DNA of 64,000 nucleotides, taken from NCBI RefSeq assembly GCF_009712425.2, contig NZ_VCJR02000001.1, forward strand, positions 741,001 through 805,000, in the 5' to 3' direction. Source of the DNA: Aquisalinus luteolus (GTDB lineage: Bacteria; Pseudomonadota; Alphaproteobacteria; Caulobacterales; Parvularculaceae). The notes under the pieces were generated by a model. That model saw only the letters and a list, made by a program, of their open reading frames with translations, did not search any database and had not been told where the DNA came from. The position numbers were made by a program, and so were the translations under genes. Every line of letters starts with the position of its first letter. Position 1 is the stretch's first letter. Shown piece by piece: positions 8,132-17,536 of the stretch.

Positions 8132-9052
8132 ATGGCTCAGGACCACAGCATTGGCGACCAGCGCCGCGCCGCCGGTCCTGATCGCCCCATCCCCCGGAAA
8201 AACGGCGTTCACGTCATGTCTGTGGATGTCGAGGACTATTTCCAGGTCTGGGCGCTGTCGAGCGTCATCAACCGTCAGGACTGGGACAGTTACTCCCTGC
8301 GCGTGGAAGACACGACGCGCCGTGTGCTCGACCTGTTCGCCCGCACCGGCACGACGGCGACCTTCTTTACCCTCGGCTGGGTGGCAGAGCGTTGCCCGTC
8401 ACTGATGCGCGATATTGTCGAGGCGGGTCACGAGGTCGGCAGCCACGGCTATGAGCATATGAAGGTGTTCGACCAGACACCGGACGAGTTTCGCGCTGAC
8501 GTGACAAGGACGAAAAAGATCCTTGAGGATGTCACTGGCAAGCCGGCCAATGGCTACCGCGCCGCCGGGTTCTCCATCGATTCCCGCACGCCATGGGCAT
8601 TCGAAATCCTCGCCGAGGCAGGCCATCTCTACAGCTCCTCCGTACACCCTATCGTGCACGATCATTACGGCATGCCGGAGGCACCGCGCCACGCCTGGCA
8701 TCCGATCGAGGGGTCCGACTTCGTAGAGATTCCGGTCTCCACGGTCGATGCATGGGGCAAGCGCTTTTCCTGTGCCGGGGGCGGCTGGTTCAGGCTGCTG
8801 CCCTATGCCTGGTCGAAGCACCTGTTACAGCGCCTGATCGAGGGCGAGGGCGGGTCCGCCGTCTTCTATTTTCATCCGTGGGAGGTTGATCCCGGCCAGC
8901 CGCGCGTCGACGGGATCAGCGCGAAGTCTCGCCTGCGCCATTATACCAATCTGGACCGCATGGAAGCCAGGCTGGAAAAGCTGCTCACCAACTACACCTG
9001 GCGGCGCATGGACGACGTGTTTCCGCTCCAGCCCCTGCAGGTGGCAGCATGA
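8132..9052 (+). CDS. XrtA-system polysaccharide deacetylase
   Basis: NodB-type carbohydrate esterase (CE4) that removes acetyl groups from the polymer or its precursors. Motifs present are SVDVEDYFQVW with the catalytic and metal Asp, TATFFTLGWVAER, the metal-binding HGYEH, and the GYRAAGFSI and FYFHPWEVDP blocks. The DUF3473-like C-terminal region is typical of TIGR03006. There is no clear signal peptide, so the enzyme may act in the cytoplasm. It starts 2 bases after the ATPase stop and its stop overlaps the FemAB start by four bases. Confidence 0.88.
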   Translation: MAQDHSIGDQRRAAGPDRPIPRKNGVHVMSVDVEDYFQVWALSSVINRQDWDSYSLRVEDTTRRVLDLFARTGTTATFFTLGWVAERCPSLMRDIVEAGHEVGSHGYEHMKVFDQTPDEFRADVTRTKKILEDVTGKPANGYRAAGFSIDSRTPWAFEILAEAGHLYSSSVHPIVHDHYGMPEAPRHAWHPIEGSDFVEIPVSTVDAWGKRFSCAGGGWFRLLPYAWSKHLLQRLIEGEGGSAVFYFHPWEVDPGQPRVDGISAKSRLRHYTNLDRMEARLEKLLTNYTWRRMDDVFPLQPLQVAA

Positions 9053-10128
9053 ACGCGCCTGTTTCCTCCATCGCTCCGCAACAAGCGGCCTGTACGGTGC
9101 GCCGGGCGCAGCCGTCGGATGCGCGCGCATGGAATGACTATGTTCTCGCTCATCCGCACTCGTCCTTTTTTCATCGTTTCGAGTGGGGCAAGGTCATCGG
9201 CCAGACCTACGGCCACGAAGCGGTCTTCCTCATCGCAAATGCCCCGGACGGCAATATCAACGGCATACTGCCGCTGATCCATGTTCGCAGCCCGCTATTC
9301 GGCAGGGCGCTGATATCGACAGCCTTCACCGTCGGCGGGGGCGTGCTTGCGGATGATGCCGCAGCCGAGGCTTCTCTAATGGCCGCTGCCGAGCGGCTGG
9401 GGCAGGAGCGGGGTGTCGATTATGTCGAACTGCGCGGTGGCGCGGCTGCACCTGACTGGCAGACGAAAGACGCGACCTATGCCGGCTTCGTTAAGGATAT
9501 TCCGGCAGATCCGGAGGAGAATCTCTCCGCGATCCCGCGCAAGAAACGCGCAGATGTGCGCAAGGGCATCAAGGCGGCCGAGGTCGGTGATCTGGCGGTC
9601 GATCGTGCTGGTGACATCGACACTTTCTATGCTCTTTATGCGGAAAGCGTGCGAAATCTCGGCACGCCGGTCCTGTCGAAACACCTCATTACCAACCTTG
9701 CCGCGGCCTTCGGCGCGGATATGGATGTCTCGGTCGTGCTCGCCTCCGGCACGCCTGTCGCGGGGCTCGTCAGCTTTTATCACAAGGGCACCGTCATGCC
9801 CTATTATGGCGGCGCATCGCCTGCGGCCCGGTCGCTGCATGCCTATGACTATATGTACTGGTCACAGATGCGCCATGCCGCGGAGCGGGGCTGCACAAGC
9901 TTTGATTTCGGACGTTCCAAGACAGGCACCGGCGCCTATGACTACAAGCGCTATTGGGGTTTCGATCCTCAGCCGCTTGCCTATCACTATTACCTCGTCA
10001 AGGCGGACGAGATGCCGGACATCAATCCGAACAACCCCAAATTCCGGCTGCTAACAAATGTCTGGAGCAGGATGCCCCTGTTCATGGCCAACCGGCTGGG
10101 ACCGCTGATCGCCAGACAGCTGGGCTAG
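9049..10128 (+). CDS. FemAB-family acyltransferase, XrtA/PEP-CTERM associated
   Basis: GNAT-fold protein of the FemAB/lipid II aminoacyltransferase type (TIGR03019-like). An N-terminal half-domain contains WNDYVLAHPHSSFFHRFEWGKVI. A second domain contains IPRKKRADVRKGIK, the MPYYGGASP block and the FDFGRSKTGTGAYDYKRYWGF motif characteristic of this subfamily. It probably transfers an acyl or aminoacyl group to the polysaccharide or its carrier; the substrate is not known. It overlaps the deacetylase by four bases and is followed after 4 bases by the glycosyltransferase. Confidence 0.85.
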   Translation: MNAPVSSIAPQQAACTVRRAQPSDARAWNDYVLAHPHSSFFHRFEWGKVIGQTYGHEAVFLIANAPDGNINGILPLIHVRSPLFGRALISTAFTVGGGVLADDAAAEASLMAAAERLGQERGVDYVELRGGAAAPDWQTKDATYAGFVKDIPADPEENLSAIPRKKRADVRKGIKAAEVGDLAVDRAGDIDTFYALYAESVRNLGTPVLSKHLITNLAAAFGADMDVSVVLASGTPVAGLVSFYHKGTVMPYYGGASPAARSLHAYDYMYWSQMRHAAERGCTSFDFGRSKTGTGAYDYKRYWGFDPQPLAYHYYLVKADEMPDINPNNPKFRLLTNVWSRMPLFMANRLGPLIARQLG

Positions 10129-10132
10129 GGCG

Positions 10133-11350
10133 ATGAGCCAGGCACCTGCCGATAATCGCAAGAGTGCACTATTGCTGGTGCACCGCATTCCGTGGCCACC
10201 GGACAAGGGCGACAAGATCCGCTCATGGCGGCTGTTCCGCTACCTGGCTGACCGCTACAGGCTTTCCTGCGGGTTCTTCGTCGATGACCCGGCTGACATG
10301 GTCCATGTCGATCATCTCGCGCAGTTCTGTGATGACGTGAAAGCGGTGAAGATCGATCCCCGGTTAGCCCGCCTGCGTTCGCTGACAGCGCTTGCCAATG
10401 GCAGGCCGATGACGTTCGACTTCTATCGCAGCAAAGAGATGACGGACTGGGTAGCCCAAACGCTGGGGCGTGGTGTTGATGCTGCCTTCGGCTTTTCGGC
10501 TGCTGTCATGCCTTACCTTGAAAGGGCCGCCTGTCCCGTCTTCGCCGATCTGGTCGACGCCGACAGCGCCAAATGGTCGAGCTATGGCGACCAGGCATCC
10601 TTTCCCATGTCCGCGCTCTATGCCCGGGAGGGCAGGGTGCTGGCCGACGCCGAAGCCGCCATCTCCCGCCGCGCGAGCCACACTTTCCTGATCACGGCGG
10701 AAGAGGCGGCCATCGTCAAGGCCCACCCGCAGGCTGACCCCGAAAACATTGGCTGGTACGGCAATGGTGTCGATACGGACTATTTCGATCCTGAAGCCGA
10801 TTTCACGCCGCTCGACCAGCGTGTCGACCTCATCTTCAACGGTGCGATGGACTACCAGCCCAATGTCGAGGCGGTGACATGGTTCGCTGATGCGGTCTGG
10901 CCGCAGCTGCGCCAGGCTGACCCTGACCTGACCTTCGCCATCGTCGGCGCACGACCGACTGCAACAGTCAGCAAGCTCGCCGACCTGCCCGGCATCACCG
11001 TCACCGGCAGGGTGGAGGATATGCGCCCCTGGCTTGCGGCGGCTCGCATCGCCGTTGCGCCATTGCAGATTGCCCGCGGTGTCCAGAACAAGGTGCTGGA
11101 AGCCATGGCCATGGCCCGCCCGGTCATCGCCAGCCCCGGCGCCGCGACCGGTATCGCCGCAATACCCGGCGAGCACTTCTTCATCGCCGATGGGGCGGAG
11201 GCATTCCGCGATCGCATAGTCGCATTGTTGCAGGACGAGAATACTGCCGTCGCTATCGGACAGGCGGCTCGCACACACATGGTCGCCACGGGCAGCTGGG
11301 GAGCCCAGTTAACGCTTCTGGGCAATGTACTCGATGGGCACGGAATTTAG
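10133..11350 (+). CDS. GT4 glycosyltransferase, PEP-CTERM/XrtA type (TIGR03087-like)
   Basis: Cytoplasmic glycosyltransferase family 4 enzyme that should add a sugar to the polyprenyl-linked repeat unit. The start LLLVHRIPWPPDKGDKIRSWR is diagnostic of the TIGR03087 (Stp1) group. The C-terminal Rossmann domain has IFNGAMDYQPNVEAV, FAIVGARPTATV and the sugar-nucleotide motif LEAMAMARPVIAS. At 405 residues it has the usual length. In related loci an exosortase gene and an asparagine-synthase-like amidotransferase usually follow; neither is here. Confidence 0.87.
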   Translation: MSQAPADNRKSALLLVHRIPWPPDKGDKIRSWRLFRYLADRYRLSCGFFVDDPADMVHVDHLAQFCDDVKAVKIDPRLARLRSLTALANGRPMTFDFYRSKEMTDWVAQTLGRGVDAAFGFSAAVMPYLERAACPVFADLVDADSAKWSSYGDQASFPMSALYAREGRVLADAEAAISRRASHTFLITAEEAAIVKAHPQADPENIGWYGNGVDTDYFDPEADFTPLDQRVDLIFNGAMDYQPNVEAVTWFADAVWPQLRQADPDLTFAIVGARPTATVSKLADLPGITVTGRVEDMRPWLAAARIAVAPLQIARGVQNKVLEAMAMARPVIASPGAATGIAAIPGEHFFIADGAEAFRDRIVALLQDENTAVAIGQAARTHMVATGSWGAQLTLLGNVLDGHGI

Positions 11351-11424
11351 GAACCGCTTCCAAAGACCGATCCAAACACCTGATTTCCTTTATAAAACTC
11401 CAAACGCGCAATCCTTGCGTGTCA

Positions 11425-11430
11425 TATAAT
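11425..11430 (+). promoter_or_regulatory. Perfect -10 hexamer before the small membrane protein
   Basis: TATAAT at 11425-11430 lies about 70 bases before the ATG at 11498, in a 147-base gap that ends the EPS gene run. No good -35 sits at 16-18 bases upstream, so this is either an activator-dependent or a chance match. It supports separate transcription of the next gene. Confidence 0.3.
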
Positions 11431-11497
11431 TGAGACTTGTTGATCCCCTGTGGAAAGGTTAACCTCGCTCCGGGAAGAAACCAGTTTGGGGATAGTT

Positions 11498-11974
11498 ATG
11501 CCTTTCATGAGAATTATTCTGCCGCTCGTCATCGCCGGCCTGTTCATCTATGCGCCGCTGCTCGAGCAAACGAGCGAAGGCGCCTTTACCGGTCAGGGCA
11601 CTGACATGGTAACCGGTGCTGCCTATGTCGGCACGTCTGTCGATTGCGCGATGGAGCTGAACTTCAATCCGCTCGCGGATGGCTGCGAACCGCAAAACGG
11701 CATTACCGGCTGGGTTGTCTATGCCGCCGTTGCCGTTAGTGCGGTTGCCGCGATCATCGGCGTTCTCGGCCTGCTGCCGTTCCTTGCCGGGATTTCCGGT
11801 TTCCTGACATTCCTGTCCGGTGCTGCCGGCACGGCCGCCTCCGGCACGCTGCTCTATCAGATCTGGCAGCGCGACATGCTGGGCGATGTCCAGTGGTTCA
11901 TGTGGGCGGCGCTTGCCGCATCGCTGCTGACGATCCTCGTCGGCATGAGCTCGATGAGCAGCAAGTCCGACTAG
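11498..11974 (+). CDS. Small multi-spanning membrane protein of unknown function
   Basis: I do not recognise a family. The protein has 158 residues and about four hydrophobic segments: residues 4-20, about 70-92, about 95-118 (Gly/Ala rich), and about 130-152. The first loop (GAFTGQGTDMVTGAAYVGTSVDCAMELNFNP region) carries two Cys, in VDCAME and DGCEP, that could form a periplasmic disulfide. I chose ATG 11498 (GGGGAT upstream) over an in-frame GTG at 11450, which would add a charged leader before the first helix. It lies just after the EPS genes, where other XrtA loci carry the exosortase, but it shows none of the exosortase catalytic motif and is too short. Confidence 0.6.
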   Translation: MPFMRIILPLVIAGLFIYAPLLEQTSEGAFTGQGTDMVTGAAYVGTSVDCAMELNFNPLADGCEPQNGITGWVVYAAVAVSAVAAIIGVLGLLPFLAGISGFLTFLSGAAGTAASGTLLYQIWQRDMLGDVQWFMWAALAASLLTILVGMSSMSSKSD

Positions 11975-12000
11975 ACCTGAATACCGGTACCGAAAACATG

Positions 12001-12029
12001 AACGCGCTCCTCTCCGGGGCGCGTTTTTT
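12001..12029 (+). terminator. Rho-independent terminator
   Basis: The arms AACGCGCTCC (12001-12010) and GGGGCGCGTT (12016-12025) form a 10-bp stem with one G-U pair and a 5-base loop, followed by T6. It ends the transcript of the small membrane protein; hemF on the other strand stops 5 bases further on. Confidence 0.85.
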
Positions 12030-12033
12030 CATG

Positions 12034-12927
12034 TCAGGGCCATTTGGCTTCAGGGGGCAGGGAAGACAGGATAGCGTCGACATTGCCGCCGGTCTTCAGC
12101 CCGAACTGGGTGCCGCGGTCATAAAGAAGGTTGAACTCGGCGTAGCGCCCACGACGGATCAGCTGTTCCTCGCGTTCATCCTTGGTCCACTTCTGGTTCA
12201 TGCGCTTGCCGACCAGCGCCGGGTATGACCCCAGGAACGCCTTGCCGACGTCCTGGGTAAAGGCAAAGTCAGCCTCCCAGTCGCCGCTGTCGTGCCGGTC
12301 ATAGAAAATGCCGCCGACGCCGCGGGCTTCGCCCCGGTGGGGCAGGAAGAAATACTCGTCGCACCATGCCTTGAAGCGCGGATAATAGTCTTCGTGATGA
12401 CGATCGCAGGCACTCTTGAAGGCCGCATGGAAGGCCAGAGTATCCTCGTGGGTTTCGCCGCGATAGGCATCCATCATCGGGTTGAGGTCGCCGCCGCCGC
12501 CGAACCATGTCTTCGTCGTTGCAATCATCCGCGTGTTCATATGCGCCGCCGGCGCGTGGGGATTGCGGGTATGGGCGATGAGCGAAATGCCGGCGGCCCA
12601 GAAGCGGGGGTCTTCCTCCGCGCCCGGTATCTGCGCGCGGAACTCCGGCGAGAACTCGCCATGGACGGTGGAGATATGCACCCCGACCTTTTCGAACACC
12701 TTGCCATGCATCAGCGCCATGGTGCCGCCGCCTTCGTCGGTACCTGTTTTTGACCGTTGCCAGTCGGTGCGAACGAATCGCCCGGGGGCCGATTCGCCAT
12801 ACAGGGCAGGGTCGGCCTCGGTCTCGAGCGTCTCGAAGGCCGCGCACAGCTGATCGCGCAGGCTGGCGAACCACTCCGCAGCCCGGCGTTTTTTCTCGGT
12901 TATCCCGCTAGAATCAAGATTATCCAT
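12034..12927 (-). CDS. hemF: Oxygen-dependent coproporphyrinogen III oxidase
   Basis: Cytoplasmic haem-biosynthesis enzyme that uses O2 to decarboxylate coproporphyrinogen III to protoporphyrinogen IX. Family motifs are clear: the [19 protein letters not shown] region, [28 protein letters not shown], and [23 protein letters not shown] near the C-terminus. The 297-residue length is normal. The ATG at 12925-12927 is the only sensible start, and 112 bases separate it from the divergent gene at 13040. I see no Fnr-type palindrome there. Confidence 0.95.
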   Translation of the reverse strand: MDNLDSSGITEKKRRAAEWFASLRDQLCAAFETLETEADPALYGESAPGRFVRTDWQRSKTGTDEGGGTMALMHGKVFEKVGVHISTVHGEFSPEFRAQIPGAEEDPRFWAAGISLIAHTRNPHAPAAHMNTRMIATTKTWFGGGGDLNPMMDAYRGETHEDTLAFHAAFKSACDRHHEDYYPRFKAWCDEYFFLPHRGEARGVGGIFYDRHDSGDWEADFAFTQDVGKAFLGSYPALVGKRMNQKWTKDEREEQLIRRGRYAEFNLLYDRGTQFGLKTGGNVDAILSSLPPEAKWP

Positions 12928-13039
12928 TGGCGCACTTTATTCAGGTGTTGCCGAACTGCAACCTGCTTCAGGATGTTGAAATGCGCAGATTGTCACGGCC
13001 CGGCTGGCATTTTACTGTTAAGGTGAGGAGGGGGATGTG

Positions 13040-13978
13040 ATGAGCTGGGACGAAATCCTTATTATAGCCTTGGCATGCAGCGCCGGCATGATCGCCGGTC
13101 TGGTGCTCGGCTGGCTTGTTTCCCCATTGGCAGGGGCGAAGGCAAAGAAGTCGGTGGGTGGCATCATGGTCATCGCCGGTGCCATTGCGGGCTATGCTTT
13201 CCTGCCATCGGTCATCAGCCCGTTCGTCCAGCCCCGGCTTGATCAATATGCGGGGGAGGCTGCTGGCGAAACCGCTGCTGCTGCGATAGTTACCCCGGAA
13301 ATTCCCGAGGAGGTCGTTTCAGACGCTGTAGAAGATGCCATGACGGGCCTCAACGATCCCTTCTTCGATGCAGTGCTCGAGCGCGAGCCGAACCGCTCCG
13401 CCCAGATTCGTACGCGTCTCGCTGCTGCCTATCGCCGCGGCGGGGAAGATGCCCTGCTGGCATCGCTGATGGAGGCGGACCAGGAAATCCTCCAGTCGGC
13501 ATTCCCCTATTACATGGCCCGGGCGCAGGCGAGCGATCTCATTTCCGCTGTCGAACAGATCAGGGTCGTCATCGCCACGCTGAGCGACAATGACCCGATG
13601 ACCTGTCACACCTGGCTCTATGGCGGCATGCTGGGCGAGCCATTTGACTTCAACCGCTATCTCGCCGCAATCGGCCCGGCGACCCATATGGAAATGCAGA
13701 CCCGGCTTGGCGCGGTGGTGCGCGGGGCCAGTGATATCCTGCCTGACTATGACGAGACCCATGCCATGATCGTCCTCGATGAGGTGCGGGTGGTGCTGAA
13801 CAATCAGCTCGGGGACGAAAAGGTCGGGCTGATCATGGCGACGCAACAGCCGGGCAACGAGAATGACGCGCGTCTCGCCTGCGACGCCTCAGGCGATTAC
13901 TACGACCTGATCCTGCAGGACACCAAGGCAGTGGACGTGCTGCGCCACCGTTATTCCGGCGGTCACGAATTCCTGTAG
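13040..13978 (+). CDS. Unknown membrane-anchored protein
   Basis: I do not recognise a family. Residues 5-30 and about 38-58 are hydrophobic helices; the rest (about residues 70-312) is a soluble, mostly helical region with the sequence LTRLAAAYRRGGEDALLASLMEADQ-like Ala/Arg/Leu patterns and two Cys (MTCHTWLYGG and RLACDASG). It resembles a small periplasmic or cytoplasmic domain anchored by its N-terminus. I used the ATG at 13040; a GTG at 13037 directly precedes it, and GGTGAGGAGGGGG upstream is a strong ribosome site for either. It is divergent from hemF. Confidence 0.6.
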   Translation: MSWDEILIIALACSAGMIAGLVLGWLVSPLAGAKAKKSVGGIMVIAGAIAGYAFLPSVISPFVQPRLDQYAGEAAGETAAAAIVTPEIPEEVVSDAVEDAMTGLNDPFFDAVLEREPNRSAQIRTRLAAAYRRGGEDALLASLMEADQEILQSAFPYYMARAQASDLISAVEQIRVVIATLSDNDPMTCHTWLYGGMLGEPFDFNRYLAAIGPATHMEMQTRLGAVVRGASDILPDYDETHAMIVLDEVRVVLNNQLGDEKVGLIMATQQPGNENDARLACDASGDYYDLILQDTKAVDVLRHRYSGGHEFL

Positions 13979-13993
13979 GGCGCTTGACGCCAC

Positions 13994-14443
13994 TTACTCA
14001 TAACCAAGCTGCCGCCGCGCCTCCGCCAGTGCAATCGCTGCCGATACCGCCATGTTCAGGGACCGGGCGTTCGGGGCGAGGGGGATTCGCACGGCGAGGT
14101 GACAGCTGCGACGCACATCATCGGGCACACCGGCGCTTTCCTGCCCGACCATGATCCGGTCATCGGGCCTGAATTCCACCTTGCCGATATCGCTGTCGCC
14201 TTTTGTGGTGAGCAGGATCAGGCGGCTGTAGCCATGGTCGCCATCACCATAGGCAGCCCATGAATCATGGCGGAGAGGCTGCGAGAGGGCGCCATAATCC
14301 ATACCCACCCTTCTTATGTCCTTGTGTTTGAAGGGAAAACCGCATGGCTCGATGATATCCAGCCCGGCCGCGAAGCAGGCACAGATGCGGATGGCGGCCC
14401 CGACATTGGCGGCTATTTCGGGTTGATAGAGGACAAGGCGCAT
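13994..14443 (-). CDS. trmL: tRNA (cytidine(34)-2'-O)-methyltransferase
   Basis: SPOUT-class methyltransferase that 2'-O-methylates the wobble nucleotide of tRNA-Leu. It begins MRLVLYQPEIAANVGAAIR, followed by DIIEPCGFPFKHKDIRRVGMDYG. The C-terminal trefoil-knot motifs GQESAGVP and RIPLAPNARSLNMAVSAAIALAEA bind S-adenosylmethionine. I chose ATG 14441-14443 because the family starts with MRLxLYQP; the upstream in-frame start at 14500 would add 19 unrelated residues. 149 residues is the expected length. Confidence 0.93.
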   Translation of the reverse strand: MRLVLYQPEIAANVGAAIRICACFAAGLDIIEPCGFPFKHKDIRRVGMDYGALSQPLRHDSWAAYGDGDHGYSRLILLTTKGDSDIGKVEFRPDDRIMVGQESAGVPDDVRRSCHLAVRIPLAPNARSLNMAVSAAIALAEARRQLGYE

Positions 14444-14591
14444 TGAGCTTTTATGGGCCTGAAACGGCGCCTTTGTCATCCGTGCCGTTTGCGACACCAT
14501 GCCCTGCCAAACGGGCGTTGTGAGTACTGGACTTTACAGGGAAGTCATGTCAAACCCGCTCGAAATTTACCGTCAAACTCAAAGGGTAGCC

Positions 14592-15185
14592 ATGAGTTCC
14601 ACAACAGATGCCCCGGCGGCTGGCGAAGGTCACGAAGAACCCTCCCGCCGCGATTTCATCCACCTGCTGGCTGGCAGCGCTGCTGCTGCAGCCGGTATCG
14701 GCATTGCGATTCCGCTGGTCCATCAGATGAACCCTGATGCCTCTGTACGCGCGCTGGCGACGAAGGAAGTCGACATCGGTGCCGTCGAGGTTGGCTCGGG
14801 AATCAAGGTGATGTGGCAGGGCAAGCCGGTCTTCATCCGTCACCGGACGGAACGCGAGATCGAGGAAGCCCGCGCCGTACCGCTGACGGCCCTGAAAGAC
14901 CCGGTTGCCCGGAATGAAAATCTCGGCGGCAGCCCGGAAGCGACCGACGATAACCGCGTCGAAAATCCGGCATGGATGATCGTTCTCGGCGTCTGTACCC
15001 ACCTTGGTTGCGTGCCGCTCGGCACCGACGAAGGCGACAACAAGGGCGACTACAATGGCTGGTTCTGCCCATGCCACGGCTCGCACTATGATACGTCCGG
15101 TCGCATCCGCAAGGGGCCGGCACCGCAGAACCTTGATGTTCCGCCCTATGCGTTTCTTACCGAAACGACGCTTCGGATCGGCTAG
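14592..15185 (+). CDS. petA: Ubiquinol-cytochrome c reductase, Rieske iron-sulfur subunit
   Basis: The Rieske [2Fe-2S] protein of the bc1 complex, which passes one electron from ubiquinol to cytochrome c1. A twin-arginine motif [11 protein letters not shown] begins the N-terminal anchor helix, and [12 protein letters not shown] is the hinge. The cluster-binding loops CTHLGC and CPCHGSHYD are intact. I prefer ATG 14592 (AGGG upstream), which gives 197 residues like other alphaproteobacterial Rieske proteins; ATG 14547, with AGGGAAG, is a credible alternative giving 15 more residues. It is the first of three co-directional bc1 genes with gaps of only 14 bases. Confidence 0.95.
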   Translation: MSSTTDAPAAGEGHEEPSRRDFIHLLAGSAAAAAGIGIAIPLVHQMNPDASVRALATKEVDIGAVEVGSGIKVMWQGKPVFIRHRTEREIEEARAVPLTALKDPVARNENLGGSPEATDDNRVENPAWMIVLGVCTHLGCVPLGTDEGDNKGDYNGWFCPCHGSHYDTSGRIRKGPAPQNLDVPPYAFLTETTLRIG

Positions 15186-15199
15186 GAGAGGACAAGAGA

Positions 15200-16507
15200 A
15201 TGAGTCACGAATCCACCTACGTCCCCAATAGCGGCTTCGAGCGCTGGCTGGACAAACGCCTTCCCCTGATCCGCTTCGGCGATGATTTCATGGGCTTCCC
15301 GACGCCGAAGAACCTGAACTACTGGTACACCTTCGGCGGCATCCTGACGCTGTGCCTGATGATCCAGATCATCACCGGCGTCATCCTCGCCATGCACTAC
15401 ACGGCGCATGAGGATTATGCCTTCTGGTCGGTCGAGCACATCATGCGCGACGTGAACTTCGGCCACATCATCCGTTATGCCCACGCGAACGGCGCATCGA
15501 TGTTCTTCATCGCCGTCTATCTGCACATGTTCCGTGGCCTCTATTACGGGTCCTATAAGGAACCGCGCGAGATCATCTGGATCCTCGGCGTCGTCATCTT
15601 CCTCCTGATGATGGGCACCGCCTTCATGGGCTATGTCCTTCCGTGGGGTCAGATGTCGTTCTGGGGCGCGACGGTCATCACCTCGCTCTTCGGTGCCATC
15701 CCTGTCGTCGGCGATTCCATCAAGACGCTGCTCTGGGGCGGCTATTCGGTCGACAACCCGACGCTGAACCGCTTCTATGCGCTGCACTACCTGCTGCCGT
15801 TCCTTATTGCGGGCGTTGTCGTCCTGCACATCTGGGCGCTGCATGTACCGGGCAACACTAACCCGACCGGTGTCGAGATCAAGAACGTGAAGAAGGACAC
15901 TGTACCATTCCACCCGTACTACACGGTAAAGGATGGCTTCGCGGTCGTGCTCTTCCTGATGCTGTTTGCGGCATTCCTGTTCTTCATGCCGAACTCGCTG
16001 GGCCACCCCGATAACTACATCGAGGCGAACCCGCTGGTAACGCCCGCGCACATCGTGCCCGAATGGTACTTCCTGCCGTTCTACGCGATGCTGCGCGCCA
16101 TCACCTTCGACATCCTGTGGGTTATCCCGGCCAAGCTCGGCGGCGTGCTCGTCATGTTCGGCTCGATCGCGATCCTGTTCGTGCTGCCATGGCTCGACCG
16201 CTCCAAGGTCCGCTCCATGCGCTATCGTCCGTGGGCCAAGATGTGGTTCTTCATCTTCGTGGTGAATGCCGTGTTCCTCGGCTGGCTAGGCGGTATGCCG
16301 GCAGAGCAGCCCTACATCCTGCTCGCCCAGATCGCGACGCTTTACTACTTCGCCTATTTCCTGGTGATCCTGCCGATCCTGTCGATCGTCGAGACACCGA
16401 AGCCGCTGCCGAAATCCATTTCGGAAGATGTGCTGGCGAAGAAGAAAGCCAAGAAGAAAAAACCAGCTGCCGATGTATCCGGTGGCGTCGCCCAGCCGGC
16501 GGAATAA
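15200..16507 (+). CDS. petB: Cytochrome b of the bc1 complex
   Basis: Integral membrane subunit carrying haems bL and bH and both quinone sites. The [15 protein letters not shown] start, the helix-B histidines ([21 protein letters not shown]), the helix-D histidines ([11 protein letters not shown]...LHIWALH) and the Qo-site [13 protein letters not shown] are all present. The length of 435 is normal for the alphaproteobacterial form with 8 transmembrane helices. A Lys-rich C-terminal tail ([10 protein letters not shown]) is cytoplasmic. A Shine-Dalgarno AGGAGAGG precedes the ATG. Confidence 0.97.
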   Translation: MSHESTYVPNSGFERWLDKRLPLIRFGDDFMGFPTPKNLNYWYTFGGILTLCLMIQIITGVILAMHYTAHEDYAFWSVEHIMRDVNFGHIIRYAHANGASMFFIAVYLHMFRGLYYGSYKEPREIIWILGVVIFLLMMGTAFMGYVLPWGQMSFWGATVITSLFGAIPVVGDSIKTLLWGGYSVDNPTLNRFYALHYLLPFLIAGVVVLHIWALHVPGNTNPTGVEIKNVKKDTVPFHPYYTVKDGFAVVLFLMLFAAFLFFMPNSLGHPDNYIEANPLVTPAHIVPEWYFLPFYAMLRAITFDILWVIPAKLGGVLVMFGSIAILFVLPWLDRSKVRSMRYRPWAKMWFFIFVVNAVFLGWLGGMPAEQPYILLAQIATLYYFAYFLVILPILSIVETPKPLPKSISEDVLAKKKAKKKKPAADVSGGVAQPAE

Positions 16508-16521
16508 GACTGAGAGACTGA

Positions 16522-17445
16522 ATGATGAAAAAATTTCTCAAGACACTGACGGCTGTCGCTCTCCCGGTCATGATGATCGGCAGCATGGCCCATGCTGCAG
16601 GCGGCGAGACCAAGCCGCTCAAGCACCCGCACTTCGCCTTCGAAGGGGTCACCGGCTCCTATGACCAGGACGCGCTGCAACGCGGCTTCCAGGTCTATCG
16701 CGAGGTCTGCGCGGCCTGTCACTCGCTCAACTATGTCGCCTTCCGCCATCTTGGTGATCCGGGTGGCCCCTATGCCATGGACGAGTGCCCGGTCGGCGTG
16801 CCGGAAGGGACCGATTGTTCGAACCCGAACAATAACCCGATCATCAAGGCGCTCGCTGCCGAATACATGATCGAGGATGGTCCGGACGATGCCGGTGACA
16901 TGTTCATGCGCCCCGGCCTGCCGTCCGACTATTTCCCGTCGCCCTTTGCCAACCCGCAACAGGCGATGGCGGCCAATGGCGGCGCGATGCCTCCGGACAT
17001 GTCGCTGATCGCCAAGGCGCGTCATCACGGCCCGCAATATATCTATTCCCTGATGCTGGGTTATGAAGAGCCGCCGGCAAGCATCACCGTGGCTCCGGGC
17101 ACGCATTACAACGTCTATTATCCGGGTGATACCACCTCGCTTCTGAACGAGGAATATCTCGATGAGGAAGGCCATCCGCTGGACGGCGTCGAAATCCCAT
17201 ACGGCGGTGCGTTCAAGATGGCTGCGCCGCTGCGTGATGGGGCCGTTACCTATGCCGATGGCTCCGACGAGACGGTCGAGCAATATGCCTATGACGTCGC
17301 AAGCTTCCTGATGTGGGCGGCAGAACCGAAGATGGAACAGCGCAAGCAGATGGGCATGGTCGTGTTCGTCTACCTGTTCATCCTCGCGATCATCGTCTAT
17401 CTCTCCTACAAGCAGCTGTGGAAGAACGTGAAGGACACGGACTGA
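16522..17445 (+). CDS. petC: Cytochrome c1 of the bc1 complex
   Basis: Periplasmic, membrane-anchored c-type cytochrome that accepts electrons from the Rieske protein and passes them to soluble cytochrome c. A signal peptide ends near HAAGGE. The haem motif is CAACHSLNYVAFRHLG (Cys-Cys-His), and the axial Met is probably in the GGAMPPDMSLI or GGAFKMAAP region. Two further Cys (DECPVG, TDCSNP) are placed to form a disulfide. A C-terminal helix (residues about 278-296) anchors it. It follows petB after 14 bases and the operon ends with the terminator at 17471. Confidence 0.96.
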   Translation: MMKKFLKTLTAVALPVMMIGSMAHAAGGETKPLKHPHFAFEGVTGSYDQDALQRGFQVYREVCAACHSLNYVAFRHLGDPGGPYAMDECPVGVPEGTDCSNPNNNPIIKALAAEYMIEDGPDDAGDMFMRPGLPSDYFPSPFANPQQAMAANGGAMPPDMSLIAKARHHGPQYIYSLMLGYEEPPASITVAPGTHYNVYYPGDTTSLLNEEYLDEEGHPLDGVEIPYGGAFKMAAPLRDGAVTYADGSDETVEQYAYDVASFLMWAAEPKMEQRKQMGMVVFVYLFILAIIVYLSYKQLWKNVKDTD

Positions 17446-17470
17446 TCCATTGCTGACTGACTGAAAATTG

Positions 17471-17501
17471 AAGGCCGCAGGCACTTGCCGCGGCCTTTTT
17501 T
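17471..17501 (+). terminator. Rho-independent terminator of the petABC operon
   Basis: AAGGCCGC (17471-17478) pairs with GCGGCCTT (17490-17497); the loop itself contains a GGC/GCC pair, and a T6 run follows. It lies 25 bases after petC and before the mtnP ribosome site. Confidence 0.85.
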
Positions 17502-17536
17502 CTTGGCAGGATGGAAATGAGAAAAGGGACAAGCAT

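Noticed and set aside
17468..17536. Longer N-terminus for MtnP from 17468
   Set aside because: It begins in the terminator of the petABC operon, and the extra residues do not match the family. ATG 17537 has AAGGGA upstream.
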